Shown one piece after another: positions 33,886-45,588 of a DNA stretch of 60,000 nt. Positions within the stretch are counted from its first letter, which is position 1, and the number at the start of each line of letters is the position of its first letter. Under the pieces are notes generated by a model that saw only the letters and a program-made list of their open reading frames with translations, did not search any database and had not been told where the DNA came from. This stretch comes from Symsagittifera roscoffensis (Eukaryota > Xenacoelomorpha > Acoela > Convolutidae), in NCBI RefSeq assembly GCF_963678635.1, contig NC_087064.1:28190189-28250188 (forward strand), read 5' to 3'. The translations under genes and the position numbers were made by a program.

Positions 33886-35799
33886 TTTGGTAAGAGGTTT
33901 TCTTTTAATTTTTGTTTTTTTTGTGGTTTTTGAGGTATCTATTTTTTTTATTTCTCGGGATTTTTGTTGAGTATCTTTTGTTTCTAAGATTTGTGGTAAG
34001 CAATTTGTATCAATTGTTTGTTTTTGATTATTGTCTGATTTTTTGTGGACAATTTTAAATCTTGTTAAGGATTATAATTGCGTAAGTTCGCAATGGGCGT
34101 ATTCTTTTGGATAGTATGGTAAAAAAATTGTTTCTGTTTTAAGCAATTTCATTTTTATTTGAGTCAAAAAATTTATATGTTACATCAGTGAGTTTGTCAA
34201 TAATTTGAAATGGTCCTTTTTGGATTGGTTGCAAATTTTTAGCTAATCCTTTTTGTATTACAAAGTTTGAGATTAAGACAAATGTTCCAAATTTTAAATT
34301 TGTAGCTGGTGTGAATCGTGAATTCATAGAGAATGAATATTTTGTCTTTGTAATCGTTTTTTGGCTACTTTTTGATAAACTTCATTGTTTTTTATCTCTG
34401 TTTAAAATCCCTGTGTGCCGGAGGCTAATTTCAAAGTTTGTGGTTGATGAAAATGATCTCCATCGTAAGTATGCAATGGTAGTTTATAACACATTGATTC
34501 TTTTGTGGGTTGGCAATAGCCTTGTGCGTTTTTTGAAGAGAACATAATCGGTTTTGGTAGTTTTTGATTAAAAACTTTTTCATATGGCGATAGTCCTAAA
34601 GTTGTTGTTATTTGTGAATTATCAGCTAAGGAGAATAGTTTTTTATCTAATGACGTTTCGGTATATTTTGTGTCATTTCAATTTATGATACATCTGAGGT
34701 ATTCTTGTAATGAAAGGTTCATTCCTTCGATTAAACCATTAGTCCAAGGGGCATGAGATGTTCGTGGTTTGTGTTTGATGTTATATAGATGGCATAATGT
34801 AATGATTTCATTATTGATGAACTCGGTGCCATTGTCTGTGACAAGGATTTCTGGTAATCCGAATTTCGCTATCCAGTGTTCATAAATTGTTGTATATGCA
34901 TAATAGGCATTGCAAGGAGGTACTAGCTTAAGTGTTACGTAGTGTGTGAATGCGTCCGTCAACTATGACCATTTTTTATGAGTTTCCTTCCGAAGAGGGT
35001 GATATTGGTCCTTTTGTGTTAAATGATTTTCTGTGGTTAAAGTATAAACTTTGTCTTTTAAAATCCTGTTTTTCTGCTATATGTTTTGATGTGGGTATGG
35101 TTTATTTAATTGACATGTTTCTGATCCTGCATGTCTTTGATTGGTTTATTTAATTGAAACGTTTCTGATCCTGCATGTCTCTTGTAATTAAGGAATGTGA
35201 AATGTGAAATGCTAGGAGGATCATACTTAGTGGTAAACATGGTTGTTTAAACTCTGATGTTTGATATTCTAAATTGTTTGTGTTCTCATTTATGGATGAA
35301 ATATTAAACTTTCTAAAGCATCTTAGAAGTGTTTTATTTCCTAAAATTATGCTAGTTGCTCTTATGGGATTTGTTTTATAAATTTACCAAGATTTTAATT
35401 GCCTAATGACTGGGTCAAGATTTTGGTATTTTTGTAGTAGTTCAAGTGTTAATTTCTCGGTATTTGGTAGAAAGATATTTTCAATTTCTAACTTTGAGAG
35501 ACGTTTGTTATTGAGATGGTCATGGAGGTTAAAAACTTGATTTATTGTGTAGTTTGTATCGGTATCTGGAGGTCTTGATAAGTTTATAATATCAGTTAGT
35601 TTTCTTTTTCTATTGAAGGGAAAAGATTTGTCTTGTACATTTTTTGTTTGAATTTGAATGGTTTTTGTTGTGTGTTGTTTTTGATCCTTGATGAATATGG
35701 TATTGGTTTAAATAAAGTTTAAATTTCCTAAGAGCTTCCTAAGAGGTCTACTTCATAATGATTGTTTTGGCAATCTAAATATAATGGAAAGTGTTGAAA
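33886..35799 (-). pseudogene. Integrase and pol connection remnant (first copy of the 2.43-kb duplication)
   Basis: Basic tail, GPY/F module (34327-34139, now K-G-P-F in a shortened frame), post-core segment, catalytic core (34962-34678) with D-N-G and I-E-G blocks, doubled zinc-binding block near 35100, and I-R-Q-L-K connection. A 4-base insertion (cgtc) near 34957 shifts the frame at the start of the core open stretch, a change shared with the copies near 37390 and 51575. The post-core segment has lost about 8-10 bases near 34540. Confidence 0.8.
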
Positions 35800-38229
35800 G
35801 TTATTTAATTTTACTGTTATTTCAAATTTAAGTGTTAAATTGTCTTGTGTAAAAATTTGTATATTGTGTTCCTGTATGTCCTCATGAATGTCGTGTCTGT
35901 ATTGTAATCTGTTGAAGCCCAGTTATGTAATCTGTTACTGGTAAGGTGTTGTTGACCGAATAGCGGAGGAGGTGCTACGAATGTATTCCAATCTAATCGT
36001 AGGGGTGTTTTATTGGTTGAGTTTTCCTTATATCTATCGTCTAAACTTTCAGAGGAAATAATGTTTTAGATATCTGACTTATTGAAGGGGTTGAAAGGAG
36101 TGAGCGGGTTTCTGGTAGTGACAAAGATGTTTCTGATGAGATATCTGTTGGTTCATTTACCAAGTTTGGTTCACCTTGAGTGAAATTTTGTGTCATCCAA
36201 TGTGGGAGATGCTGCGTTGAAGTTGGGAGAATATAGGGATTTTCACGAATTTGATCGGATGTGGGGGTTGATCCTAAGTAGTCTGATGGTATAATTGGAG
36301 TATTTTATTGTGAGCTTTGGTAAGAGTTTTTCTTTTAATTTTTGTTTTTTTTGTGGTTTTTGAGGTAACTATTTTTTTTTATTTCTCGGGATTTTTGTTG
36401 AGTATCTTTTGTTTCTAAGATTTGTGGTAAACAATTTGTATCAATTGTTTGTTTTTGATTATTGTCTGATTTTTTGTGGACAATTTTAAATCTTGTTAAG
36501 GATTATAATTGCGTAAGTTCGCAATGGGCGTATTCTTTTGGATAGTATGGTAAAAAAATTGTTTCTGTTTTAAGCAATTTCATTTTTATTTGAGTCAAAA
36601 AGTTTATATGTTACATCAGTGAGTTTGTCAATAATTTGAAATGGTCTTTTTTGGATTGGTTGCAAATTTTTAGCTAATCCTTTTTGTATTACAAAGTTTG
36701 AGATTAAGACAAATGTTCCAAATTTTAAATTTGTAGCTGGTGTGAATCGTGAATTCATAGAGAATGAATATTTTGTCTTTGTAATCGTTTTTTGGCTACT
36801 TTTTGATAAACTTCATTGTTTTTTATCTCTGTTTAAAATCCCCGTGTGCCGGAGGCTAATTTCAAAGTTTGTGGGTGATGAAAACGATCTCCATCGTAAG
36901 TATGCAATGGTAGTTTATAACACATTGATTCTTTTGTGGGTTGGCAATAGCCTTGTGCGTTTTTTGAAGAGAACATAATCGGTTTTCGTAGTTTTTGATT
37001 AAAAACTTTTTCATATGGCGATAGTCCTAAAGTTGTTGTTATTTGTGAACTATCAGCTAAGGGGAATAGTTTTTTATCTAATGACGTTTCGGTATATTTT
37101 GTGTCATTTCAATTTATGATACATGTGAGGTCTTCTTGTAATGAAAGGTTCATTCCTTCGATTAAACCATTAGTCCAAGGGTCATGAGATGTTCGTGGTT
37201 TGTGTTTGATGTTATATAGATGGCATAATGTAATGATTTCATTATTGATGAACTCGGTGCCATTGTCTGTGACAAGGATTTCTGGTAATCCGAATTTCGC
37301 TATTCAGTGTTCATAAATTGTTGTATTTGCATAATAGGCATTGCAAGGAGGTACTAGGTTAAGTGTTACGTAGTGTGTGAATGCGTCCGTCAACTATGAC
37401 CATTTTTTATGAGTTTCCTTCCGAAGAGGGTGATATTGGTCCTCTTGTGTTAAATGATTTTCTGTGGTTAAAGTATAAACTTTGTCTTTTAAAATCCTGT
37501 TTTTCTGCTATATGTTTGATGTGGGTATGGTTTATTTAATTGACATGTTTCTGATCCTGCATGTCTTTGATTGGTTTATTTAATTGAAACGTTTCTGATC
37601 ATGCATGTCTCTTGTAATTAAGGAATGTGAAATGTGAAATGCTAGGAGGATCATACTTAGTGGTAAACATGGTTGTTTAAACTCTGATGTTTGATATTCT
37701 AAATTGTTTGTGTTCTCATTTATGGATGTAATATTAAATTTTCTAAAGCATCTTAGAAATGTTTTTTCCCCTAAAATTGTGATTGTTTCTTTTATGGGAT
37801 TTGTTTTATAAAATTACCAAGATGTTAATTGCCTAATGACTGGGTCAAGATTTTGGTATTTTTGTAGTAGTTCAAGTGTTAATTTCTCGGTATTTGGTAG
37901 AAAGATACTTTCAATTTTTAACTTTGAGAGACGTTTGTTATTGAGATGGTCATGGAGGTTAAAAACTTGATTTATTGTGTAGTTTGTATCGGTATCTGGA
38001 GGTCTTGATAAGTTTATAATATCAGTTAGTTTTCTTTTTCTATTGAAGGGAAAAGATTTGTCTTGTACATTTTTTGTTTGAATTTGAATGGTTTTTGTTG
38101 TGTGTTGTTTTTGATCCTTGATGAATATGGTATTGGTTTAAATAAAGTTTAAATTTCCTAAGAGCTTCCTAAGAGGTCTACTTCATAATGATTGTTTTGG
38201 CAATCTAAATATAATGGAAAGTGTTGAAA
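35800..38229. repeat. 2.43-kb tandem duplication, second copy
   Basis: Second copy of 33371-35799. After 38229 the sequence resumes the normal RNase H connection (ttatttatttgtgtctg), so the duplicate lies to the left of the original junction. Confidence 0.9.
36070..36315 (-). pseudogene. P/Q/S/T-rich ORF remnant (second duplicate)
   Basis: Counterpart of 33640-33885, with the identical junction to the integrase tail at 36316, showing that the 1.6-kb deletion preceded the 2.43-kb duplication. Confidence 0.6.
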
Positions 38230-38867
38230 GTTATTTATTTGTGTCTGATCAACCTCAGTTTTTACTGCATATTTGCTTTCTAGTCTTCGCGATGTTTCAT
38301 CTTTTGCAGAAAAAAACTTAATATTTTGTGGTATTTCTACTGTTGTTTTTCTTGTTAATAATTCAGGTGGTGTGTTTCTACTAAAAATGTCTGGTAGTGC
38401 AAGATTTTCTCTTGTTTGTTAAACTATATGTAGGTTTGGGATTTTCATGAAAACTAATTGAAATCTGTAAACTTTATGGTTTGGATTTGATTTTTGTGTG
38501 AAAAGAAAAATTATAAGTTTATGGTCTGTAAAGAGAACTGTTGGATGTTTTGATCCAGGTATTAAAAATTCATATTTTGTGAGCGTGTATATTGTAGCTG
38601 TGCATTTTCTCATAAGTGTAGAGAGTCTAAGTTCAGATTGTGTAAATAGTCTTGAGTTTGCTGAAATAAGATTCATTTTATTTGTTCCACTGTGTGATTG
38701 TAGTAATGCTGCGCCGATGCCAAAACTTGAGGCGTCGCAGTTGGCATAAGATGGTTGAACTGGATCTGGAATGGTGTTTGATATGTGTTCGGTATTTGAT
38801 GATATTTTTCTAAGACGTTAAACATTTCGTGCTTTGTCTGTGATTGTATGAAAACATCATCTAAAAA
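36316..38867 (-). pseudogene. Ty3/gypsy pol remnant with integrase, RNase H and RT stub
   Basis: Integrase tail, GPY/F (36758-36570, here K-R-P-F instead of K-G-P-F), core (37393-37109) with a TGG-to-TGA nonsense change near 37304, connection, RNase H open for 85 codons (38676-38419, T-D-H-K present), and an F-L-D-D variant of the RT motif at 38867-38856. About 308 bp of RT are deleted at 38790, a deletion also seen near 45264. Confidence 0.8.
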
Positions 38868-38868
38868 A

Positions 38869-39115
38869 TTACGTCAGTGAGCTCTTTTTTCCTGCTTGGT
38901 CTGTTTCTGAAGCCTTTCTAGTGCCGCCCCCATAAAAGGAAACAGAACAGGCATCCACGGGTGCCTTTCTCCTATTCTCGGGGTGATTAATACCTGTGAC
39001 AATAGTCTCTCTTTGACAAAGATTTGATGTGGACGAAGATTACGTCAGTGAGATCTTTGTCCTGCTTGATATGTTTCTGCTCTTCTAGTGACGCCCCAAC
39101 AAGTGAAACAGAACA
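38869..39115. repeat. 80-bp direct repeat block at the RT/LINE junction (unit A)
   Basis: TTACGTCAGTGAG begins at 38869 and at 39040, 171 bp apart, each heading an approximately 80-bp related block. It joins the RT motif of gypsy pol to the LINE fragment, as at 30406, 45342 and 53362. Confidence 0.65.
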
Positions 39116-40168
39116 GGCAATTGACTAGAAAAAAACAAGCTGACCTTAAATGAAGATAAAACAAAAACAATGATACTATCTAAGAAGAGCAGCGCTAAAT
39201 CAGATGTCAAATTGAATGGAATAATTATTGAAGAAAAACAATCGATCCGATACTTAAGTGTTCAAATTGACTCTAAATTTTCCTTTACTGATCATATTAC
39301 AAAAATGCAAATAAATTGTCGAGATTTTTTGGGATGTATTATAGGTTGAGGAAAGTTTTAGGTAAAGATCAACTATTGAAAGCATATAACGCTTATGTGA
39401 AACCCATTTTACAGTTCGGGGTTTTGGATTATGCGTCAACAGACAAAACGAAATAAGAAAAAATTGAAATTAAAATTAAACGGCTTATAAAATTTTTTTG
39501 TTTTTAGAAAAAAAATGAAAACATCGAAAAACTGAGACAAAAACGCAAAATATACTTCGTAAAGGAACTACATATCTATGAATTATTAGAATTATTAAAG
39601 TTACTATGTAAGGTTTTGAGAAAAGAGTGCATGTCGACCATTGTCTAGGAAGCTGTAACTGAGAAAAATTTGAATACCATTTTGAATATGAGAATGTTAG
39701 CTAGGCAGATACCTGAGCAATCAAAGGGTAATCAAAAATCTTCTGTAAAAGTGAGAATTAGAAAACGTTTCAACTTTGATCTAAAATACTACCCAGATTT
39801 TGTAACTAAGACTCAGAGCTGCACACAATATCAATTACAAATCTTCAACATGAGTTTTTGGACAATTTTATTCTAGAAAATTATCGACTGTTTAAACTCA
39901 TTTTTGAGTAGAATTAGTATTTTAAAAAAAGATTTGCTGTCAAGGGTAGGTATACTGCTGAAATTTTCCCCTTTTTCACATCAAAGTTTTTTTCCTTTTT
40001 AAATCATTAAATCTTTTTTTTTTGATTTCTTGATCAACTATCGATATTAAAAAATGACAGAGGTCATAGCAGGATCAGAGGCGCCTGCAAATGGGCTGCA
40101 TAGTTCCACGGCGTTCTTGCAATGAGATTTTGTTTGGTTGTAAATGTAGTAACTTTTACAATGAATGG
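39116..40168 (+). pseudogene. LINE (non-LTR retrotransposon) 3' fragment (unit A)
   Basis: The start encodes an L-E-K-N-K-L-T-L-N-E-D-K-T-K block and continues with a R-Y-L-x-V-Q-x-D-S-K-x-S-F-T-D-H-I block and a Y-Y-R-L-R-K-V-L block, the typical end of a LINE reverse transcriptase after the catalytic motif. A frameshift lies at about 39306 (aaaaatgc), a TAA after K-T-K follows, and decayed C-terminal sequence reaches about 39875. The 3' untranslated part with ggcgcctgcaaatgggctgc runs to about 40168. The 5' two-thirds of the element is missing. Confidence 0.75.
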
Positions 40169-40347
40169 AATCTAATTTGCAAACAGTTTAATATGATTAT
40201 TATATTAACCACAGCCTTCAACAAAACAACCAAAACCTAACAATAAAATTACAACACTTGCTGCTCCCGGTAGCACAAATACACAAAATATTATGCAACT
40301 GAACCGGTATAACAGGGCTAGGTACTTTACCAAAACGAATTTTTACT
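40169..40347. other. Short unassigned spacer (unit A)
   Basis: AT-rich sequence between the LINE 3' end and the first inverted-repeat element; also present in unit C (54663-54840) and deleted in unit B. No gene seen. Confidence 0.4.
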
Positions 40348-40587
40348 AGACCGACCTTTTACCAGACCTCAATTCACTAACTCAAATTAGTATAAGTTAA
40401 AATTAGTGGAAGAGTTGGAAAAGAACCGGTTAGAACAAACAAAATTTTATTGAGAAACCGTGAAACTATTGTCTTTTACCAGACTAAACGGCTTCATTAC
40501 ATCTGTCAATCAAATATGTTTACCGAGTCTGTTAAAAGGCCCATGTTATAACTTTTCTGGTAAAAGGTAGGTCTGGTAAAAGGTCGA
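40348..40587. mobile_element. Small foldback element with GACCTTTTACCAGACC ends (copy A)
   Basis: GACCTTTTACCAGACCT at the left end is the inverse of GGTCTGGTAAAAGGTC at the right end. Related inverted motifs (cttttaccagact, ctggtaaaagg) recur inside. About 240 bp, with no coding capacity, as expected for a non-autonomous inverted-repeat element. I could not define a clear target duplication. Confidence 0.5.
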
Positions 40588-40671
40588 TCCCACGGTACAA
40601 CCTTGTAGTAAAAGTTAAACGTATTAGAAAAATCCATGCTTTGGAAAGTCAATAAAAATCAGCAAACAAAC

Positions 40672-41060
40672 GGGGGCTGTTCTCATGGGCGAAAGGCCAA
40701 ATGAGCGAAAGCTTCATGGGCGAAAGACCGAAAACAAAAATAGCCGAAAGTCAAATATTGAAATGAATCAATTGCCATTGAATGAAAAGGAGTTAAACGA
40801 AGCAAAATTTTGCTTTTTTGATACTGAAATCCTTGAATTATAAATTTTGTTTCAAAATCGCCGGCAGTCAGTGATAATTTGAAAACTTTGTTTCCGCCGT
40901 TTTTTTTTTTCGTTTTTATTTTCGGCTATGAATAAATCCCTGGAAACATTTAGTTTCTCAGAGATTTTCATGCTTTTTTCCAAACTTTGGCATACTCAAA
41001 TTTGATTGGCTGATTTTTAATTTCGCCCATTCGGTCTTTCGCCTATGAGGGATTCCACCC
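40672..41060. mobile_element. hAT-like MITE with 8-bp target duplication (copy A)
   Basis: The 389-bp element has imperfect terminal inverted repeats: left GGGGGCTGTTCTCATGGGCG and, inverted, right GGGTGGAATCCCTCATAGGC, both followed by GAAAG-CC-AATG-GCGAAA. It is flanked on both sides by AAACAAAC (40664-40671 and 41061-41068), an 8-bp direct repeat typical of hAT-type insertion. GGCGAAAG motifs recur inside near both ends. It has no ORF of its own. Confidence 0.7.
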
Positions 41061-41068
41061 AAACAAAC

Positions 41069-41932
41069 GATATTCCAAAGTTTTCAAAATCTGTTTTTCT
41101 TTTTTGAATCAATTGGCTTCCGCCCAAAACCAAGCTGAAAATTTTTGTAGACCCAAGAGTGGACTTCAACTCCAGACTAAATCTGCAGATACTGTCGTTG
41201 GATTTGAATTTCGAAATTGTTATAAGACACGTTTCGAAACTATCGCACTTGCGTAATTCCTTTAGCAAATGTTTTTCGGGAAACATTTACAATGCCCGGT
41301 TTCAATAGTCTTGATAACAGCAAAGGTGATACTATTTTATTTGATATGGCGCGCGGAAAAAAATATCATTGTTTTTGCAGAAAAATTAGATCAAGACACC
41401 CCCCCCCCCCAGATACCCAGATATACCAAGTTAAGATCTTCCACCCCAGCATTTAATTCGCATTAAATTTGCTAAGCGCTGCATGTAAAATGCTCGATTT
41501 TGATCGGCTGAAAATTTTTAACTTAGAACTTTGGGGGGGGGGGGGGGAATATGTTAATTTGGTCCGAAATGCTTAGCTCATTCTGATAATTACAGGACCC
41601 TGCCTGATATGACCAATCTTTTTTGTATTTTATTTTCATCTATCCCAAAAGCTTAATTCAATGAAACAATTTCAAGAAATTCGAAACAAATTTTTATTTC
41701 ATTATGATAAATCATATCTGGCTTAGCAATCCATTTGGTTTAGTGTCATTAATGATTAGGAGCTGAGTCACAGTCCTTGATTCACGATGTAATTTAATTA
41801 TCATTTTTGATTCAAATTTCCTTAGTTTAAGCCCAATGATGTTTGTTTTTCACATGTTTCGAAGTTATTTGTATAAGACTGATGGAAGATGCAGTTTTTA
41901 TTGGCTGCCATTTCACATAAGTTGAATACATT
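41069..41932. other. Downstream flank of the secreted-protein gene, with facing C and G runs (unit A)
   Basis: No gene seen. A run of 12 C (41399-41410) and a run of 15 G (41533-41547) face each other about 120 bp apart, with an imperfect inverted repeat (aagttaagatctt / aacttagaactt) next to them. The 89-codon minus-strand frame at 41017-41286 runs across the MITE edge and is probably noise. Confidence 0.5.
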
Positions 41933-42595
41933 TTAATTCAAAGAAATCGCCAATTTGTTTGAAACTGCTTCATAGACTTTTTTTGTTGTTGCAATTCACC
42001 CTGTAGTTGTTACAAGTTCCCAAGCCAATTAAAGAGGCAATTTTATCATATTTGCAAAATAATTTATCGCAGAAGAGTTCACTCGTTGTTTTCAAAGTTT
42101 TAAAATACTTTTTCTGCAAAAAATTGCATCCGATTGCTTTATTGTTGTCAGTTTTTGCACAGACTAAACTTTTGCTGTTTTTCCCAGCAATTCTTAAGAA
42201 TAAAGTGTGCTTCAAGTTGTTCTCCGTCGCGTATGCATTTTGGCTCTTTGGGTTTGCTTTTTCACCCGGATATTTGTATGGGTATTTAAGCGAAGCTCGA
42301 ACAGCTTATTGGACTATGTTTGGACCAGGATTCACTGTACAATTTATGCTGCCATAGGTCATGTTAAAATCCCAGGTTGAAAAGGTTCCAGTTCGGATGC
42401 AAGATGTTCCTTTAACCTCTGCTTTGACCTTCGAAATTTGACGGGATTTGAATTCTTCGGCATCTTCAAATTGTTTCCAAGAATTGATTTTATTGAAGCA
42501 ATAACTTCAGAGGTGCAGTCTTTGCTAGCCTCTGAGAAAAACAACAATATCATCAGATAAGGCAACGAACAAAATCGATACCTGATTATTATCAT
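41933..42595 (-). pseudogene. Secreted 8-Cys protein gene, inactivated copy A
   Basis: Aligned to the open copies, it starts at the same ATG (42595) with an intact signal peptide. It has a one-base deletion near 42435 after about residue 52, a CAA-to-TAA nonsense change near 42310, and a one-T insertion near 41980 that replaces the C-terminus. The cysteine pattern of the second half is still readable in the 42215-41970 stretch. With three separate breaks it is a pseudogene. Confidence 0.75.
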
Positions 42596-42650
42596 GTTTG
42601 AAATTAATTGCAGAAACTGGAACTCGGTTTTATGTTAAGAAAAGAAAGGA

Positions 42651-42734
42651 AATGGTATATTTGGAGTGTTTTGTTGTGAGCTAGATTGTAATGGTGCGGG
42701 GGGGGGTACTTAGGGTTAGGTAAGTTAGGTAAAA
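42651..42734 (-). pseudogene. P/Q/S/T-rich ORF scrap and junction filler
   Basis: A 60-bp scrap of the P/Q/S/T-rich region, including the G run, follows the gene unit. Then a filler with TTAGGGTTAGG (42710-42720) leads into the integrase 3' region at about 42735. About 1.4 kb is missing relative to copies 1-3. Confidence 0.5.
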
Positions 42735-45341
42735 ATGTTACTTAATTTGAAAGAAATTTTTGAAATTCAACTGTTTTTTATATTTTAGATTGTGGAATGA
42801 AGGTTTTGTAATCTTTTCGTGGTTGATTTCGAAGTCGTGATGATTGTCGGATTTGAGAGATTTCGTTTTTTCCTCTGGTAAGAGTTTTTTTTCTAAATTT
42901 TGGTTTTTTCGTGGTTTTTGAGGTATCTAATTTTTTTTATTTCTCGGGATTTTTGTTAAGTATCTTTTGTTTCTAAGATTTGTGGTAAACAATATGTATC
43001 AATTGTTTGTTTTTGATTATTGTCAGATTTATTGTGGTAAATTTTAAGTCTTGTAAAGGATTATAATTGTGTAAGATCGCAACGGGCGTACTCTTTTGGA
43101 TAGTATGGTAAAAAATAGTTTCTGTTTTGAGCAATTTCATTTTTATTTAAGTCAATAAGTTTATATGTTACATCAGTGGGTTTGTCAATAATTTGAAATG
43201 GTCCTTTTCGGATTGGTTGTAAATTTTTAGATATTTCTTTTTGTATTACAAGGTTTGGGATTAAGACATATGTTCCAAACTTTAAATTTGTAGCTGGTGT
43301 AAATCGTGAATTCATTTGAGAATGAATATTTTGTCTTTGTAATCTCGTGTTTTGGCTTCTTTTTGATAAACTTCGTTGTGTTTTTTTATCTCTGTTGAAA
43401 ATCCATGTGTGCCGGAGGCTAATTTCAAAGTTTGTGGGTGATGAAAATGATCTTTATCGTGTGTATGCAATGGTAGTTTATAACACATTGATTCTTTTGT
43501 GTGTTGTCAAAAGCTTTGTGCGTTTTTTGAAGAGTTTGCTGTGAACATTATCAGTTTTCGTGGTTTTTGATTGAAAACTTTTTCATATGGCGATAGTCCT
43601 AAGGTTGTTGTTATTGGTGAATTATCAGCTAAGGGGAATAGTTTTTTATCTGTTGACCTTTCGGTATATTTTGTGCCATTTCCATTTATGATACATCTGA
43701 GGTATTGTTTTTAATGAACGGTTCATTCCTTCGATTAAACCTTTAGTCCATGGGGTATGAGATGTTCGTGGTTTGTTTTTGATGTTATATAGATGGCATA
43801 ATGTAATTATTTCATTATTGATGAGCTCGGTGCCATTTTCTGTGACAAGGATTTCTGGTAATCCGAATTTCGCTATCCAGTGTTCATAAATTGTTGTATA
43901 TGCATAATAGGCATTGCAAGGAGGTACTAGGTTAAGTGCTACGTAGTGTGTGAATGCGTCAACTATGACCATTTTGTATGAGTTTCCTTCCGAAGAGGGT
44001 GATATTGGTCCTTTTGTGTCAAATGATTTTCTGTGGTTAAAGTATAAACTTTGTCTTTTAAAATCCTGTTTTTCTGCTATATGTTTTGATGTGGGTATGG
44101 TTTATTTAATTGACATGTTTCTGATCCTGCATGTCTTTGATTGGTTTAATTAATTGAAACATTTCTGATCCTGCATGTCTCTTATGTTTAAGGAATGTGA
44201 AATGTGAAATGCTAGGAGGATCATACTTAGTGGTAGAGTGGTACTTTAAACTCTGATGTTTGATATTCTAAATTGTTTGTGTTCTTATTTATGGATGTAA
44301 TATTCATTTTTCTAAAGCATCTTAAGAGTGTTTTTTTTCCTAAAATTGTGATTGTTGCTTTTATGGGATTTGTTTTATAAATTTACCAAGATGTTAATTG
44401 CCCAATGACTGTATCAAGATTTTGGTATTTTTGTAGTAGTTCAAGTGTTAATTTCTCTGTATTTGGTAGAAAGATATTTTCAATTTCTAACTTTGAGAGA
44501 CGTTTGTTATCGAGATGGTCATGGAGGTTAAAAACTTGATTTATTTTGTAGTTTGTATCGGTATCTGGAGGTCCTGATAACTTTATCTTATCAATTAAGT
44601 TTTCTTTTTCTATTGAAGGGAATAGATTTGTCTTGTACCTTTTTTGTTTGAATGGTTTTTGTTGTGTGTTATTTTTGATCCATGATGAATATGGTTTTGG
44701 TTTAAATGTAATTTAAAGTTTCCTAAGAGTTTCCTAAGAGGTCTACTTCATAATGATTCTTTTGGCAATCTAAATATAATGGAAAGTGTTGAAAGTTATT
44801 TATTTGTGTCTGATCAACCTCAGTTTTTACTGCATATTTGCATTCTAGTCTTGGCGATGTTTCATCTTTTGCAAGAAAAAATTTAATATTTTGTGGTATT
44901 TCTACTGTTTTTTTTTTCTTGTTAATAATTCAGGTGGTTTGTTTCTACTAAAAATGTCTGGTAGTGCAAGATTTTCTCTTGTTTGTTAAACTATATGTAG
45001 GTTTGAGATTTTCATGAAAACTAATTGAAATCTGTAAACTTTATGGTTTGGATTTGATTTTTGTGTGAAAAGAAAAATTATAAGTTTATGGTCTGTAAAG
45101 AGAACTGATGGATGTTTTGATCCAAGTATTTAAAAATTCATATTCTGTGAGCGTGTATATTATAGCTGTGCATTTTCTCATAAGTGTAGAGAGTCAAAAC
45201 TTGAGGCGTCGCAGTTGGCAAAAGATGGTTGAACTGGATCTGGAATGGTGTTTGATATGTGTTCGGTATTTGATGATATTTTTCTAAGACGTTAAACATT
45301 TCGTGCTTTGTCTGTGATTGTATGAAAACATCGTCTAAATA
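42735..45341 (-). pseudogene. Ty3/gypsy pol remnant (unit B)
   Basis: Integrase tail and GPY/F (43315-43061), post-core segment, core (43972-43646), doubled zinc-binding block near 44100, connection, RNase H fragment and RT stub with Tyr-Leu-Asp-Asp ending at the 45342 junction. In the core the second catalytic Asp is changed to Glu (T-E-N-G instead of T-D-N-G, near 43840) and Asn to Lys occurs before G-L-I-E. RNase H has a deletion at gagagtc (about 45196) and the RT deletion near 45264. Confidence 0.8.
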
Positions 45342-45588
45342 TTACGTCAGTGAGCTCTTTTTTCCTGCTTGGTCTGTTTCTGAAGCACCTCTAGTGCCGC
45401 CCCCATAAAGGGAAACAAAACAGTCATCCACGGGTGCCTTTCTCCTATTCTCGGGGTGATTAATACCTGTGACAATAGTCTCTCTTTGACAAAGATTTGA
45501 TGTGGACGAAGATTACGTCAGTGAGCTCTTTGTCCTGCTTGGTATGTTTCTGCTCTTCTAGTGACGCCCCAACAAGTGAAACAGAACA
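45342..45588. repeat. 80-bp direct repeat block (unit B)
   Basis: TTACGTCAGTGAGCTC at 45342 and 45513, spacing 171 bp, same structure as in unit A. Confidence 0.65.

Larger units (their letters stand above)
33371..35799. repeat. 2.43-kb tandem duplication, first copy
   Basis: Sequence from gttatttaattttac at 33371 repeats at 35800. The unit runs from the end of the envelope-like upstream region through the P/Q/S/T-rich remnant and integrase to the RNase H connection. The join uses an AAAGTTATTTA match between the two ends. The copies differ by scattered substitutions and 2-4 indels. Confidence 0.9.

Noticed and set aside
41017-41286. 89-codon minus-strand ORF repeated in units B and C
   Set aside because: It spans the hAT-like MITE boundary and its reading frame differs between units (shifted around the middle), so coding is unlikely.
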